64,000 nt of DNA from Streptomyces rishiriensis (GCF_003112535.1 NZ_BEWA01000010.1:62001-126000), one strand, 5' to 3'. Positions 24,617 through 33,962 are shown, counted from the first letter of the stretch. Translations and numbers: made by a program. Notes: a model not told the origin generated them from the letters alone.

Positions 24617-25821
24617 CCACGGCAACGACAGAAACGGCAAGTGTGGCCGAAGGCGCGGACCGGGCCGGCGTCCCTGACCTCGCGGAACGCCTTGCGGCGG
24701 TGACCCGGGTCGCCGAACAGCACCTGAAACGCACCGAGCGGGACGCGACGTTCCCCGCTGAGGCGCTGGCGGAGCTGCGCAGCACCCGCCTGCTCGGCCT
24801 TCAGGTGCCCAAGGAGGAGGGCGGCCTAGGCGGCACCCTCGGCGACCTCATCGAGGCAGGCCTGGCGCTCGGGCGCACCGACATGTCACTGGGCATGATC
24901 TTCGTGATGCACTGCCAGCAGGCCGAGGCCGTTGTGCGGCACGCCTCGTCGCCCCTGCGGGAGGAGCTGATCCCGCTCCTCGCCGAAGGCAAGCTGTACC
25001 TGGCGTCAGTGACCACCGAGAGCGGCAAGGGCGCCGACCTGTTCAAGTCCGAGGCGCCGCTGCACGAGGCGGAAGGGGTCCTGGAAGTCGACCGGACCGT
25101 GCCCATTTCGACCGGCGCCACCTCTGCGGACGGCTTTCTGATCACCATGCGCAGCCCCTACGCCACGGCAGACCAGCACGTCTCCCTCGTCTACGCCCAC
25201 CGCCACCAGCTGCACGTGGAGGTCACCGGGCAGTGGAACCCGATGGGGATGCGCGCCACGCACAGTCCGCCGCTGAAGCTCAGCGGACGTATTCCGGCCC
25301 ACCAGGTGATCGGTGAGCACGGCGCGTTCCACCGCATCGTGCAGTCGGTCTTCGGCCCGCTCGCCCACCTCGGCTGGTCGGCCGTCTGGCTGGGCACGGC
25401 CTCCGGGGCCCTGTCGCGAGTGCTGCGGCTGCTGCGCGACCCGGCCGGCCGCAGGCGCTTCGACCTTGGCTCGGAGCTGCTGCTCAGCAGGCTGTCCGGA
25501 GCCCGGCAGCGGCTGGAGACCGTCCACGCGCTGCTGCGCCGGACCCAGGCACTGGCCGAGGGCGGGACGGACTGGTCGGTCACCGGTCACCAGCTGCTGC
25601 TGAACAACCTCAAGATCACGGCGGCCGAGGAGTGCTACGCAGCCGTCGACGAGCTCATCGACGCGGTCGGCCTCGCGCACGGCTATCTCCAGGACTCGCC
25701 GACCCGCCTGGAAAAGGCCCTCCGCGACCTGCGGTCGGCCGCCCTCAACTACAGCAACGACCGGCTGCACCTGGCCGACGGGCGGCTTTGCCTGCTCGAC
25801 CCGGACGTACGGTTCGCCTGA
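24613..25821 (+). CDS. Acyl-CoA dehydrogenase-fold flavoprotein (possible N-oxygenase)
   Basis: A 402-aa protein with the acyl-CoA dehydrogenase three-domain layout: N-terminal helices (FPAEALAELRSTRLLGLQVP, EEGGLGGT), a beta domain with ASVTTESGKGADLFK and PISTGATSADGFLI, and a C-terminal four-helix bundle. The YEGT-type segment carrying the catalytic Glu of many dehydrogenases is absent; RDLRSAALNYSNDRL stands there instead. That loss is also seen in ACAD-fold flavin monooxygenases (the nitrososynthase and DszC groups), which use FMNH2 from a partner. An FMN reductase lies at 28560. Either oxidation of a PCP-bound aminoacyl group or N-hydroxylation is possible; I favour the latter. Confidence 0.82.
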   Translation: MTTATTETASVAEGADRAGVPDLAERLAAVTRVAEQHLKRTERDATFPAEALAELRSTRLLGLQVPKEEGGLGGTLGDLIEAGLALGRTDMSLGMIFVMHCQQAEAVVRHASSPLREELIPLLAEGKLYLASVTTESGKGADLFKSEAPLHEAEGVLEVDRTVPISTGATSADGFLITMRSPYATADQHVSLVYAHRHQLHVEVTGQWNPMGMRATHSPPLKLSGRIPAHQVIGEHGAFHRIVQSVFGPLAHLGWSAVWLGTASGALSRVLRLLRDPAGRRRFDLGSELLLSRLSGARQRLETVHALLRRTQALAEGGTDWSVTGHQLLLNNLKITAAEECYAAVDELIDAVGLAHGYLQDSPTRLEKALRDLRSAALNYSNDRLHLADGRLCLLDPDVRFA

Positions 25822-25930
25822 ACACCGGGCGCCTCCGGGGAGCCGGCCGCCACGTACTTCTGTACCCGCACGCGGCCACCCGATCGCGGCCGCACCCACC
25901 CACCCACATCTCGCCCTCCGAGGATCCCTC

Positions 25931-26500
25931 ATGCCTGGAAGCACCACCGAGAGCCAGACCCAGAACTGGAACACCGCCCTCAAGTACATCGCAGGGCGCA
26001 AAGCGGCCGAGGAATCGTTGGGATTCGTCGCGCACGTCAGCGCAACCGTCCGCGACACCGAGGACGCCGCGGCCGTCGTCCCGGCGGTGGCCCGCACCTG
26101 CGTGCCGTTCTTCGCCGGCGCGGTCTCGTTGGACGCCGAGACCACACACGACCGGGCCGTCTTCCACGGCTCGGACGAACTGGCGGCCGTCGTCGACGCG
26201 TTGCGCGGACTCGCCGCGGAGACGGGGCAACGGCAGATCGTCATCAGCGAGCACGAGGGGCTGGCCGCCAAGACCGACCCGCGCCACCTCGAACTGCTGC
26301 GCGAGGGAGGGGGCGACTCGGCGGTGGTCATCTCCCTCGCCTACCGCGGGCTGTCCGGCGGTCACCTCATCCTCGTACGGCAGGCCGACCATCGCCGGGG
26401 GGCTTTCAGCCCCGGGGACTTTGCCCTGGCCTGCGAAGTGGCCGACCGCGTGGGGGCGTTCAACGCGCTCGCCGGTCTGACCGCCCGCTCCGGAAAGTGA
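25931..26500 (+). CDS. Stand-alone GAF-domain protein
   Basis: A 189-aa protein consisting essentially of one GAF-like domain. It has a helical start, then AAVVPAVARTCVPFFAGAVS, a variable centre, the strand pair VVISLAYRGLSGGHLILVRQ, and the closing helix FSPGDFALACEVADRVGAFN. GAF domains bind small ligands or haem and usually control an attached output domain; none is present. It lies inside the biosynthetic operon 110 bases after the flavoprotein, so it may sense a pathway intermediate or act together with the PAS domains at 27602. Confidence 0.68.
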   Translation: MPGSTTESQTQNWNTALKYIAGRKAAEESLGFVAHVSATVRDTEDAAAVVPAVARTCVPFFAGAVSLDAETTHDRAVFHGSDELAAVVDALRGLAAETGQRQIVISEHEGLAAKTDPRHLELLREGGGDSAVVISLAYRGLSGGHLILVRQADHRRGAFSPGDFALACEVADRVGAFNALAGLTARSGK

Positions 26501-26540
26501 CAAGGCCGGACCGAACGCCGGACACCACCGAGGAGGGCTG

Positions 26541-26771
26541 ATGGCAGCGACCTGGAACGACGTACGCGATTGGATCCTCGAGCGCAATCCCGACCTGACG
26601 GATCTGCAGCCCGAGACCGACATCATCGACTCACGCATCATCGACTCACTGCAGTTCGTCGAACTCGTCCTGTTCATCGAGGACCTGCGCGGCACGGCGC
26701 TGGAATCGAACGACGTCAGCCTCGATTCCTTCCGCACCCTCAAAGGCATCGAGCAGACCTTCTTCCAATGA
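26541..26771 (+). CDS. Free-standing peptidyl carrier protein
   Basis: A 76-aa carrier protein with the phosphopantetheine site IIDSLQFVELVLFIEDL (Ser36). It starts after GAGGAGGG. It probably receives the amino acid activated by the 22931 enzyme and presents it to the flavoprotein and thioesterase. Its stop overlaps the thioesterase start (ATGA), so both are made together. Confidence 0.88.
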   Translation: MAATWNDVRDWILERNPDLTDLQPETDIIDSRIIDSLQFVELVLFIEDLRGTALESNDVSLDSFRTLKGIEQTFFQ

Positions 26772-28465
26772 GGCCGACGTCCGTGCGGGGAGTGGTGATG
26801 GGCACGAGAACCGAACGATCCCTGGTCATCCAGGGCGATGTCGACAAGGCCGACGACATCGTCGTCTTCCTGCCGCCGGCGGGCACCGTCTCCTCGCCCT
26901 ACCTCCCGATCGGCACCCTCCTCCAGGACACCCTGCCCACCGTGCACTGCGAGACGCCGGGGCGCGGCCGGCTGGCGAACGAGGAGGCGCCCGGCTCCGT
27001 GCACAGCGCGGCCGACCGCTGGGCCGCCGACCTGGCCGAGATCGTGCCGGGCCGTCGGCTGCACTTCTTCGGCCACAGCCTGGGGGCGCTCTACGCCTAC
27101 GAACTGACACTCCGTCTCGAGTCGCGCCCCCACAGCGAGGTCGGCAGTCTGTCCGTGTCGGGCGCCCGCGAGCCGGGCAGCAGTCCCCGCTCCCTGCTGG
27201 CCACCGCCTTCGCCGCGCTGCGGGCCCCGGACCGGCAGGAGGGCGCCGGGGAGCACTGGATGGACCGGGACCTGCGTATGCGGGGCGAGTACCGGACCGC
27301 CCATCAGGTGGTGCGGGCCCCTCTGGCCCTGCTGTGCGGTGCCTCCGACCCCTTCGCCACACCGGGCGAGATGGAGCGCTGGAAAGACTTCACCAGCGGT
27401 CCGTACCTCGGAATGTTCACCTTCCGCGGCGGTCACGACTACTACCTGTCCGGTGAGCAGGCGATCGCGGACGTCATCTCCCGCATCGTCGGACACAGCC
27501 GGCACCCGAACTCAGCCCGCACCCCGAGTGATCCGGCGCGTGGGCCTGCCCTCTCCGGAACCGATCCCTCCCTGCACCGCCGAACGAATGGAGTTTCAGA
27601 CATGCCGAACGACCAGCAGAGCACGCCTTCGCTCGAGCAGTTGATCGACGTCATCGCGAACAGCTCGGTGGGCATCGCGGTCACCGACCGCGCGGGCGCC
27701 GTCGTGCTGCACAACCGGGCGCAGTCCGTGCTGATGGGCGGGGAGGCCGACCACCTCGGCGGCCGAATCCTGCTCGACAGCGCGCAGGACGGCCTCCAGG
27801 CGCTGATCGAGCGTTTGGGGAAGGAGCAGCGGGTCGAGAACGTGCAGGTCACCTACCGCGGCAGCGGCGGCGGGAACGAGCACGCCGCCCGGGTGAACGC
27901 CGTGCTGACCGGCAGCGGCGACGACGCACGCATCCACTGGGTGAGCCGGCCGGAGCTCAGCGAGCGGCTCCCGATCCCCAACGACAGGACCGAGGACGTC
28001 ACCTCCGACGCCACGTCCTGGATCCGCGCCGTCAACGAGCGCCCGCTGCCCGCCCTGGCTCCCACCAAGGAACTCGAGGACGTCATGCGCGAGTTCTACG
28101 AGGTGGCCCCTGTGGCGATCCATCTGATCGGCGTCAACGGCCAGGTCATGCATGCCAACCCGGCGGACGTGGCCCTCGTCGAGTACACGTCCTCGCCCTC
28201 CGACTACGTCGGCCGGCACATCCGCAACATCTATGACGACAAGGGGCTGCTCGACGACTTCCTCGGCCGCTGGGACGAGGACTCGCCGATCATCAACTTC
28301 CGGGCCAACTTCCTGACCAGGGAGGGCGCCCCGAAGCCCGTGCTGATCTTCTCGACCGCCCAGGCCGAAGGCGGCAGCGTCACCAACACCCGCTGCTTCG
28401 TCTTCAGCGACCCGGAGCCGCAGCGCGCCCGCGACACCATCAGTGCCTTCGGCTGGCCGGCCTGA
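26768..28465 (+). CDS. Thioesterase fused to two PAS domains
   Basis: One uninterrupted 565-aa frame. Residues 1-245 form an alpha/beta-hydrolase type II thioesterase: FFGHSLGALYAYE (Ser104), ALLCGASDPFATPGEM (Asp194), GGHDYYLSGEQ (His223). A 35-residue linker follows, then PAS-1 from about 290 (IDVIANSSVGIAVTDRAGAV) and PAS-2 from about 445 (FYEVAPVAIHLIGVNGQVMH). No kinase or other output domain follows. No stop separates the parts; an internal ATG at 27602 with GGAG 10 bases upstream could also yield a separate PAS protein. I know of no common thioesterase-PAS fusion. It may release the product under redox or ligand control. Confidence 0.75.
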   Translation: MRPTSVRGVVMGTRTERSLVIQGDVDKADDIVVFLPPAGTVSSPYLPIGTLLQDTLPTVHCETPGRGRLANEEAPGSVHSAADRWAADLAEIVPGRRLHFFGHSLGALYAYELTLRLESRPHSEVGSLSVSGAREPGSSPRSLLATAFAALRAPDRQEGAGEHWMDRDLRMRGEYRTAHQVVRAPLALLCGASDPFATPGEMERWKDFTSGPYLGMFTFRGGHDYYLSGEQAIADVISRIVGHSRHPNSARTPSDPARGPALSGTDPSLHRRTNGVSDMPNDQQSTPSLEQLIDVIANSSVGIAVTDRAGAVVLHNRAQSVLMGGEADHLGGRILLDSAQDGLQALIERLGKEQRVENVQVTYRGSGGGNEHAARVNAVLTGSGDDARIHWVSRPELSERLPIPNDRTEDVTSDATSWIRAVNERPLPALAPTKELEDVMREFYEVAPVAIHLIGVNGQVMHANPADVALVEYTSSPSDYVGRHIRNIYDDKGLLDDFLGRWDEDSPIINFRANFLTREGAPKPVLIFSTAQAEGGSVTNTRCFVFSDPEPQRARDTISAFGWPA

Positions 28466-28559
28466 CCCCCGGCGGCCGGGGCGCGGGGCCATGCCCGCGC
28501 CCCGGCCGCTGCGCACCCGCTCGGTTTCCCGCCCGGAACACACGACACCAGAGGTGGCT

Positions 28560-29093
28560 GTGTCTCACGTATTGGTCATATCCGGCAGCCCGTCCGCGAC
28601 CTCCAAGACCGAAGCCGTCGGCGATCACGTGGCGCGGCGCCTCGCCGACTACGAGTGGCACGCCCGGCACCTCAAAGTCCGCACCCTGCCAGCCGAGCCG
28701 CTCGTGAACGCCGACGCCACGCATCCCGCCATCGCCGAGGCCCTGGAACAGGTCTCCCGGGCCGACGGCATCGTCCTCGCCACACCGACGTACAAGGCGA
28801 GCTTCTCGGGCCTGCTCAAGACCTTCCTGGACCTGCTGCCCCGCTACGGATTCCGGCACAAGGTCGTGCTTCCCCTGGCCACCGGCGGCAGCGTCGCCCA
28901 TCTCCTGGTCCTCGACTACGCGCTGCGGCCCGTGGCGCACGCGCTGGGCGCCCGGCATGTGGTGCAGAGCCTCTTCCTGCTCGACGAACACCTCGTCCGG
29001 CAGGACGGCCGGCCGCACCTCCTCCCGGAGAGCGCGCGCCTGCTCGACGACGTCATCGAACAGTTCCGCAAGTCCCTGATCTCGGCATCCTGA
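28560..29093 (+). CDS. NAD(P)H-dependent FMN reductase (SsuE-like)
   Basis: A 177-aa flavodoxin-fold reductase. The phosphate loop is VISGSPSATSKTEAV at about residue 5, then LATPTYKASFSGLLKTFLDL and LPLATGGSVAHLLVLDYALR, as in SsuE/MsuE. These enzymes give free FMNH2 to partner monooxygenases. The start GTG 28560 is preceded by AGAGG. Its place in this operon suggests it serves the ACAD-fold flavoprotein at 24613. Confidence 0.87.
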   Translation: MSHVLVISGSPSATSKTEAVGDHVARRLADYEWHARHLKVRTLPAEPLVNADATHPAIAEALEQVSRADGIVLATPTYKASFSGLLKTFLDLLPRYGFRHKVVLPLATGGSVAHLLVLDYALRPVAHALGARHVVQSLFLLDEHLVRQDGRPHLLPESARLLDDVIEQFRKSLISAS

Positions 29094-29117
29094 GCCGGCC
29101 TTTCCCTGGAGCACACC

Positions 29118-30494
29118 ATGACTCACCGTCCCCACAAGGGAACGTGGCTCGTCGACTGGGACCCGGAGGACGAAGACGCCTGGGAGCGCTACGGCCGGCG
29201 GCTCGCGCGCCGCAATCTCGCCCTGTCCGTGCTCAGCGAGCACATCGGATTCTCCGTATGGACGCTGTGGTCCGTCCTCGTCCTGTTCATGTCGCCCGAT
29301 ATCGGCCTCGGCTTCGACGCCGGAGACAAGTTCCTCCTGGTGGCCACGCCCACCGTCGTCGGCGCCTTGCTCCGCCTACCCTACAGTTTCGCGGTGACCC
29401 GGTACGGCGGACGGAACTGGACCGTGTTCGCCACCGCGATCCTGCTCGTGCCGACCCTCCTCGCGCTGTACTTCGTCCAGCGGCCCGGCACGCCGCTGTG
29501 GGTGTTCCTGGTCGTCGGCGCGCTCGCGGGCGTCGGCGGCGGGAACTTCGCGTCGTCGATGACGAACATCACTGCCCTGTACCCTCAGCGCCACCAGGGG
29601 TGGGCCCTCGGCCTGAACGCCGGCGGCGGGAACCTGGGCGTCGCGGCCGTGCAACTCGTCGGGCTCACCGTCATCAGCGTGGCGGGCCGGACCCACCCGT
29701 CGTACGTTGCCGCGGTCTACGCGCCGCTGATCGTGCTCGTCGCGCTGCTCGCGGCGTTGCGGATGGACAACGTGGACGCGGTGCGGGCCACCCCGGGCAC
29801 CCAGCGCGAGGCCGCCCGCGACCAGGACACCTGGTGGATCTCGCTGCTGTACATCGGCACGTTCGGCTCGTTCATCGGCTACGGCTTCGCCTTCGGGCTG
29901 GTGTTGCAGAACGAGTTCGACACCAGCCCTCTCGGCGCGGTCGGCTACACCTTCCTCGGTCCGCTGCTGGGCTCGGTGGCCCGGCCGTTGGGCGGGCTGT
30001 TGGCCGACCGGCTGGGCGGGGCGAGGGTGACCTTCTGGAACTTCCTCGGTATGGGCGCGGGCACCCTCGTCCTGCTCGGCGCGGTCCAGGTGAATTCCTT
30101 CGCCCTGTTCGTCGCCGGGTTCACCGCCCTGTTCGTGCTCAGCGGCATCGGCAACGGCTCCACGTACAAGATGATCCCCGCCGTGTTCGCGGGGCGCGCC
30201 CGCCGTGAGGTCGCCGCCGGCCAGGACGCCGGCGCCGCGTTCGCCCGGGCACGCCGGCTGTCCGGGGCGGTCATCGCCATCGCCGGGGCGATCGGCGCGC
30301 TGGGTGGCGCCGCCATCAACATCGCCTTCAAGCTGTCGTACTCCGACGGCTCCGGCTCCGGTGCGCCCGCCTTCCTCGCCTTCCTCGCCTACTACGTCCT
30401 GTGCATGGTGCTCATCCGGGCCGTCTACCTGCGCCGGAGGCCGGTCGAGCACACGGCCCCCGCCGACCGTATCGAGGCGACCAGCCGTGTCTGA
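29118..30494 (+). CDS. narK: NarK-type nitrate/nitrite MFS transporter
   Basis: A 458-aa, 12-TM MFS protein with the nitrate signature GVGGGNFASSMTNITALYPQ (about residues 135-155) and the second GLNAGGGNLGVA (about residue 170), as in NarK/NasA nitrate porters. The early motif GALLRLPYSFAVTRYGGRNW also fits. It imports nitrate or exchanges it for nitrite. The gene overlaps the nitrate reductase by 8 bases and lies 24 bases after the FMN reductase, joining nitrogen-oxide handling to the biosynthetic operon. Confidence 0.92.
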   Translation: MTHRPHKGTWLVDWDPEDEDAWERYGRRLARRNLALSVLSEHIGFSVWTLWSVLVLFMSPDIGLGFDAGDKFLLVATPTVVGALLRLPYSFAVTRYGGRNWTVFATAILLVPTLLALYFVQRPGTPLWVFLVVGALAGVGGGNFASSMTNITALYPQRHQGWALGLNAGGGNLGVAAVQLVGLTVISVAGRTHPSYVAAVYAPLIVLVALLAALRMDNVDAVRATPGTQREAARDQDTWWISLLYIGTFGSFIGYGFAFGLVLQNEFDTSPLGAVGYTFLGPLLGSVARPLGGLLADRLGGARVTFWNFLGMGAGTLVLLGAVQVNSFALFVAGFTALFVLSGIGNGSTYKMIPAVFAGRARREVAAGQDAGAAFARARRLSGAVIAIAGAIGALGGAAINIAFKLSYSDGSGSGAPAFLAFLAYYVLCMVLIRAVYLRRRPVEHTAPADRIEATSRV

Positions 30495-32583
30495 ACCGCC
30501 TGCCCGCACACCGCACGTGGAGACGCACTGCCCCTACTGCGCCCTGCAATGCGGTACGCGACTGAGCGGCGACCGGGACATGGGCGTGACCGTGCGCCCG
30601 GCCGAGTTCCCGACCAACCGAGGCCGCCTGTGTCAGAAGGGCTGGACCGCGCCCGACGTGCTGGCCGCCGCCGACCGGCTGACCGTGCCGCTTGTCCGCG
30701 CACCGGACGGCAACTTGACCGAGACCACCTGGGACCGCGCCCTCGACACAGTCGCGGGACGCCTGCGCGAGCTGCGTACGCGATACGGCCCCGACACGGT
30801 GGCCGCCTTCGGCGGCGGCGGCCTGACCAACGAAAAGGCCTACCTGCTGGGCAAGTTCGCCCGACTGGCACTGGGCACGAGCCAGATCGACTACAACGGG
30901 CGGTTCTGCATGGCGTCCGCCGCCGCGGCCGGCAAAGCCGCCTTCGGCGTGGACCGCGGCCTGCCCTTCCCCGTCACCGACCTCGCGGCCGCCGACACGG
31001 TGCTGCTGGCCGGCGCCAACGTCGCCGAGACCATGCCGCCTCTCATGCAGCACATGGACACGGCGGAACTCATCGTCATCGACCCCCGGCACACCCCCAC
31101 CGCCCAGCGAGCCAAGCTGCACCTCCAGCCCGCCCCCGGCACCGACCTCGCCCTCGCCCTCGGTCTTCTGCACATCACCGTCGTCGACGGGCTCACCGAC
31201 GCGGAGTACATCCGACGCCGCACCCACGGCTTCGCATCCGCCGTACGCCAGGCGATGGCATGGTGGCCCGAGCGGGTGGAGGCCGTCACCGGCGTCCCGG
31301 CGAGCACCCAGCGCGCCGCCGCCCGGATGCTCGCGGCGGCCCGGAACGCCTACATCCTCACCGGCCGCGGCGTCGAACAGAACAGTCAGGGGACCGACAC
31401 CGCCGCCGCGTTCATCAACCTCGCCCTCGCTCTCGGCCTGCCCGGCTCCGGCCACGGCGGATACGGATGCCTGACCGGGCAGGGCAACGGCCAGGGCGGG
31501 CGCGAACACGGGCAGAAGGCCGACCAGTTGCCCGGCTATCGCTCCCTCACCGACCCCGAGGCCCGCGCCCACGTCGCCGGCGTCTGGGGTGTGCCGCCCG
31601 AATCGCTCCCCGGACCCGGGCGCACCGCGTACGAACTCCTGGACTCCCTCGGCCGCGACCAGGGGCCACGCGCCCTGCTGATATTCGGGTCGAACCCCGT
31701 CGTCTCCGCACCGAACGCCGCGCACGTGGCCGAGCGGCTGGCCTCGCTGGACCTGCTGGTCGTGGCCGACTTCGTCCCCTCGGAGACCGCCCGCACGGCC
31801 GACGTCGTGCTGCCGGTCACCCAGTGGGCCGAGGAGGAGGGGACGCTGACCAGCCTGGAGGGCCGGGTGCTGCGCCGCCGCGCGCTGCTGACACCGCCCC
31901 CGCACGTGCGTACCGATCTGGAGGTCCTGCACGGCCTCGCCGTGCGGCTCGGCGAACCCCCGCATCGGTACCCGACCGCCCCGAGGGACGTCTTCGACGA
32001 ACTGCGCGCGGCATCACGGGGCGGACCGGCCGACTACTCCGGCATCAACTACCGGCGCCTGGACGCCGGAGAGGCCCTGCACTGGCCCTGCCCCGCCACC
32101 GAGCCCGCGCATCCCGGTACACCCCGGCTCTTCCTGGAGCGGTTCACGCACCCCGACGGCCGGGCCCGGTTCGCCGAGGTCGACCACCGCGGGCCCGCCG
32201 AGGCCGTCAGCGCCGCGTATCCGCTGCACGCCACCACCGGCCGCGTCCTCGCCCACTACCAGTCCGGCGCGCAGACCCGGCGCGTCGCCGAACTGCACGG
32301 CGCCGCCCCCGAACCGCTCATCTCCGTCCACCCCGACACCGCCGCCCGCGCCGGGGTGGCCGGCCGGGCCCTCGCCCGGGTCACCTCCGCCCGAGGCAGC
32401 ATGACAGCCCGGATCCAGCTCGACCCGACGATGCGCCCGGACACCCTCTTCATACCGTTCCACTTTCCGGGCGACGGCAGCGCCAACCTCTTCACCAACC
32501 CCGCCCTCGACCCCCGCAGCGGCATGCCCGAATTCAAGCTGAGTGCCGTACGGCTCGAGCCGCTTCCGGAGGCCACACCATGA
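30487..32583 (+). CDS. nasA: Assimilatory nitrate reductase, molybdopterin catalytic subunit (NasA type)
   Basis: A 698-aa Mo-bisMGD oxidoreductase from GTG 30487. The N-terminal [4Fe-4S] ligands are C-x2-C-x3-C-x26-C (Cys15, 18, 22, 49). The Mo-ligand Cys lies in NGRFCMASAAAAGKAAFGVD. The MGD-binding segments GHGGYGCLTGQGNGQGGREH and LIFGSNPVVSAPN are present, and the C-terminal dinucleotide-binding domain ends FHFPGDGSANLFTNPALDP. It lacks a Tat signal and is cytoplasmic, as for NasA. It reduces nitrate to nitrite. Electrons probably come from the next gene product, coupled by ATGA. Confidence 0.93.
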   Translation: MSEPPARTPHVETHCPYCALQCGTRLSGDRDMGVTVRPAEFPTNRGRLCQKGWTAPDVLAAADRLTVPLVRAPDGNLTETTWDRALDTVAGRLRELRTRYGPDTVAAFGGGGLTNEKAYLLGKFARLALGTSQIDYNGRFCMASAAAAGKAAFGVDRGLPFPVTDLAAADTVLLAGANVAETMPPLMQHMDTAELIVIDPRHTPTAQRAKLHLQPAPGTDLALALGLLHITVVDGLTDAEYIRRRTHGFASAVRQAMAWWPERVEAVTGVPASTQRAAARMLAAARNAYILTGRGVEQNSQGTDTAAAFINLALALGLPGSGHGGYGCLTGQGNGQGGREHGQKADQLPGYRSLTDPEARAHVAGVWGVPPESLPGPGRTAYELLDSLGRDQGPRALLIFGSNPVVSAPNAAHVAERLASLDLLVVADFVPSETARTADVVLPVTQWAEEEGTLTSLEGRVLRRRALLTPPPHVRTDLEVLHGLAVRLGEPPHRYPTAPRDVFDELRAASRGGPADYSGINYRRLDAGEALHWPCPATEPAHPGTPRLFLERFTHPDGRARFAEVDHRGPAEAVSAAYPLHATTGRVLAHYQSGAQTRRVAELHGAAPEPLISVHPDTAARAGVAGRALARVTSARGSMTARIQLDPTMRPDTLFIPFHFPGDGSANLFTNPALDPRSGMPEFKLSAVRLEPLPEATP

Positions 32584-33962
32584 ACCGGACCCTCGTGGTC
32601 GGAGGCGGCCCCGCCGGTCACCGCCTCGCCGACCGACTACGCCACCACGGCGTCTCCGGACCCGTCACGATCCTCGGCGCCGAACCGTATCCGGCCTACC
32701 ACCGGCCCTTGCTCTCCTACGTCCTCTCGGGGCAGGCGGACCCCGAAGCCCTGCGCATGCCGGCCCTGCCCGGCATCGAAACGCACTCCGGCACGGCCGT
32801 CACTCACATCGATCGCGTGCGCCGGGAGGTGCACACGTCCGAGTCCGTCCACGGATACGACGTCCTGGTCCTCGCCACCGGAGCCCGCGCCGACGTGCCG
32901 GACATCCGTGGTGCGAGGGGTCCCGGCGTGACCGTGCTGCGCACCGTCGCGGACTGCGCACGCGTCACGGGGGACACGGTGGTCGTCCTCGGGGGCGGGC
33001 CCCTGGGTGTGGAGACCGCCGCCGCCCTGGCGGCCCGCGGCACGGCCACGACCCTGGTCTGCGCCACCCCCCATCCTCTGTACGACCGGCTCGGCGAGAG
33101 CGCCTCCGCGCTGCTCACCGACGCCCTGCGCCGCGCGGGCGTCGACGTGCTCGCCGGGCGTACCGTCACCGCGCGCGAGCCCGGCCGCGTCCTCCTCGAC
33201 GACGGGACCCGGGTGCCCGCCGACACCCTCGCTCTGTGCACGGGCGCGCACCCCGAGGTGCGCCTCGCCCGGGCGGCCGGGCTCGGAGTCCGGACCGGAA
33301 TCGTCGTCGACGACCGGTTGCGCACCAGCGACCCGCGCATTCACGCCATCGGCGACTGCGCCGAGCACGAGGGGCGGGCGGTGGCCGGCATCGAGGCCGC
33401 CTGGGCCCAGGCCGACAGTCTCGCGCGGATTCTCACCGGGCAGGACGCGCCCGCGCACCACACGACCCCTGCGGTGTTCCGGCTGCGCACCCGGATCGCC
33501 GAAGTGGCCTGCGTGGGCGCTCCGGCCGCCTTCGCGGATCCCGCCCTGCGCCGCCTCACGTACGCCGACCACGAAGGCGGACGGTACGCCAGGCTCGCGC
33601 TGCGCGGCGAGCGTCTGGTCGCCGCCGTGTTGTTCGGCCTGCCGGAGGCCATCGCCTCCGTCGGGGAGCTGCACCGGCGCGGCCAGGCGCTGCCCTCCGA
33701 CCGACTCCACCTGCTCCTCGGCGGGCCGCCGCGACCCGCGTCGACGGACCTCGACCCGCCCGAGGACGCCGTGATCTGCCTGTGCAACAACGTGCAGCGC
33801 CAGACCCTGGCCAAAGCATGGCGGGCCGGCGCCCGTACGGTCACCGCGCTCGCCGCCGCGACCCGCGCCACGACAGGCTGCGGCGGCTGCGGCAGTGATG
33901 TGGCGGAGCTGAGCGCCGGATGGGCGCGCGAGACGCGCCACGACGGAGAGCGGACCCCGTGA
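32580..33962 (+). CDS. FAD/NAD(P)H reductase with BFD-type [2Fe-2S] domain (NasB-like electron donor)
   Basis: A 460-aa pyridine-nucleotide-disulfide-type flavoprotein: FAD loop VVGGGPAGHRLADRL, NAD(P) loop VVLGGGPLGVETAAALA (about residue 140), and second FAD site RIHAIGDCAEHEG. The C-terminal BFD domain carries ICLCNNVQRQTL and TTGCGGCGSDV, four Cys in a C-x-C...C-x2-C pattern. This matches the electron-transfer part of Bacillus NasB/NirB. It lacks any sirohaem domain, so it cannot reduce nitrite itself. Start and stop overlap both neighbours (ATGA, GTGA). Confidence 0.88.
   Translation: MNRTLVVGGGPAGHRLADRLRHHGVSGPVTILGAEPYPAYHRPLLSYVLSGQADPEALRMPALPGIETHSGTAVTHIDRVRREVHTSESVHGYDVLVLATGARADVPDIRGARGPGVTVLRTVADCARVTGDTVVVLGGGPLGVETAAALAARGTATTLVCATPHPLYDRLGESASALLTDALRRAGVDVLAGRTVTAREPGRVLLDDGTRVPADTLALCTGAHPEVRLARAAGLGVRTGIVVDDRLRTSDPRIHAIGDCAEHEGRAVAGIEAAWAQADSLARILTGQDAPAHHTTPAVFRLRTRIAEVACVGAPAAFADPALRRLTYADHEGGRYARLALRGERLVAAVLFGLPEAIASVGELHRRGQALPSDRLHLLLGGPPRPASTDLDPPEDAVICLCNNVQRQTLAKAWRAGARTVTALAAATRATTGCGGCGSDVAELSAGWARETRHDGERTP

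Noticed and set aside
21867..26771. Prolyl-PCP to pyrrole-2-carboxyl pathway (A domain, ACAD-type enzyme, PCP)
   Set aside because: The gene set fits, but the pocket I read (D-I-W-E-L-T-A-D-D) does not resemble the proline codes I know, and the flavoprotein lacks the usual Glu motif. Not excluded without a proper phylogeny.
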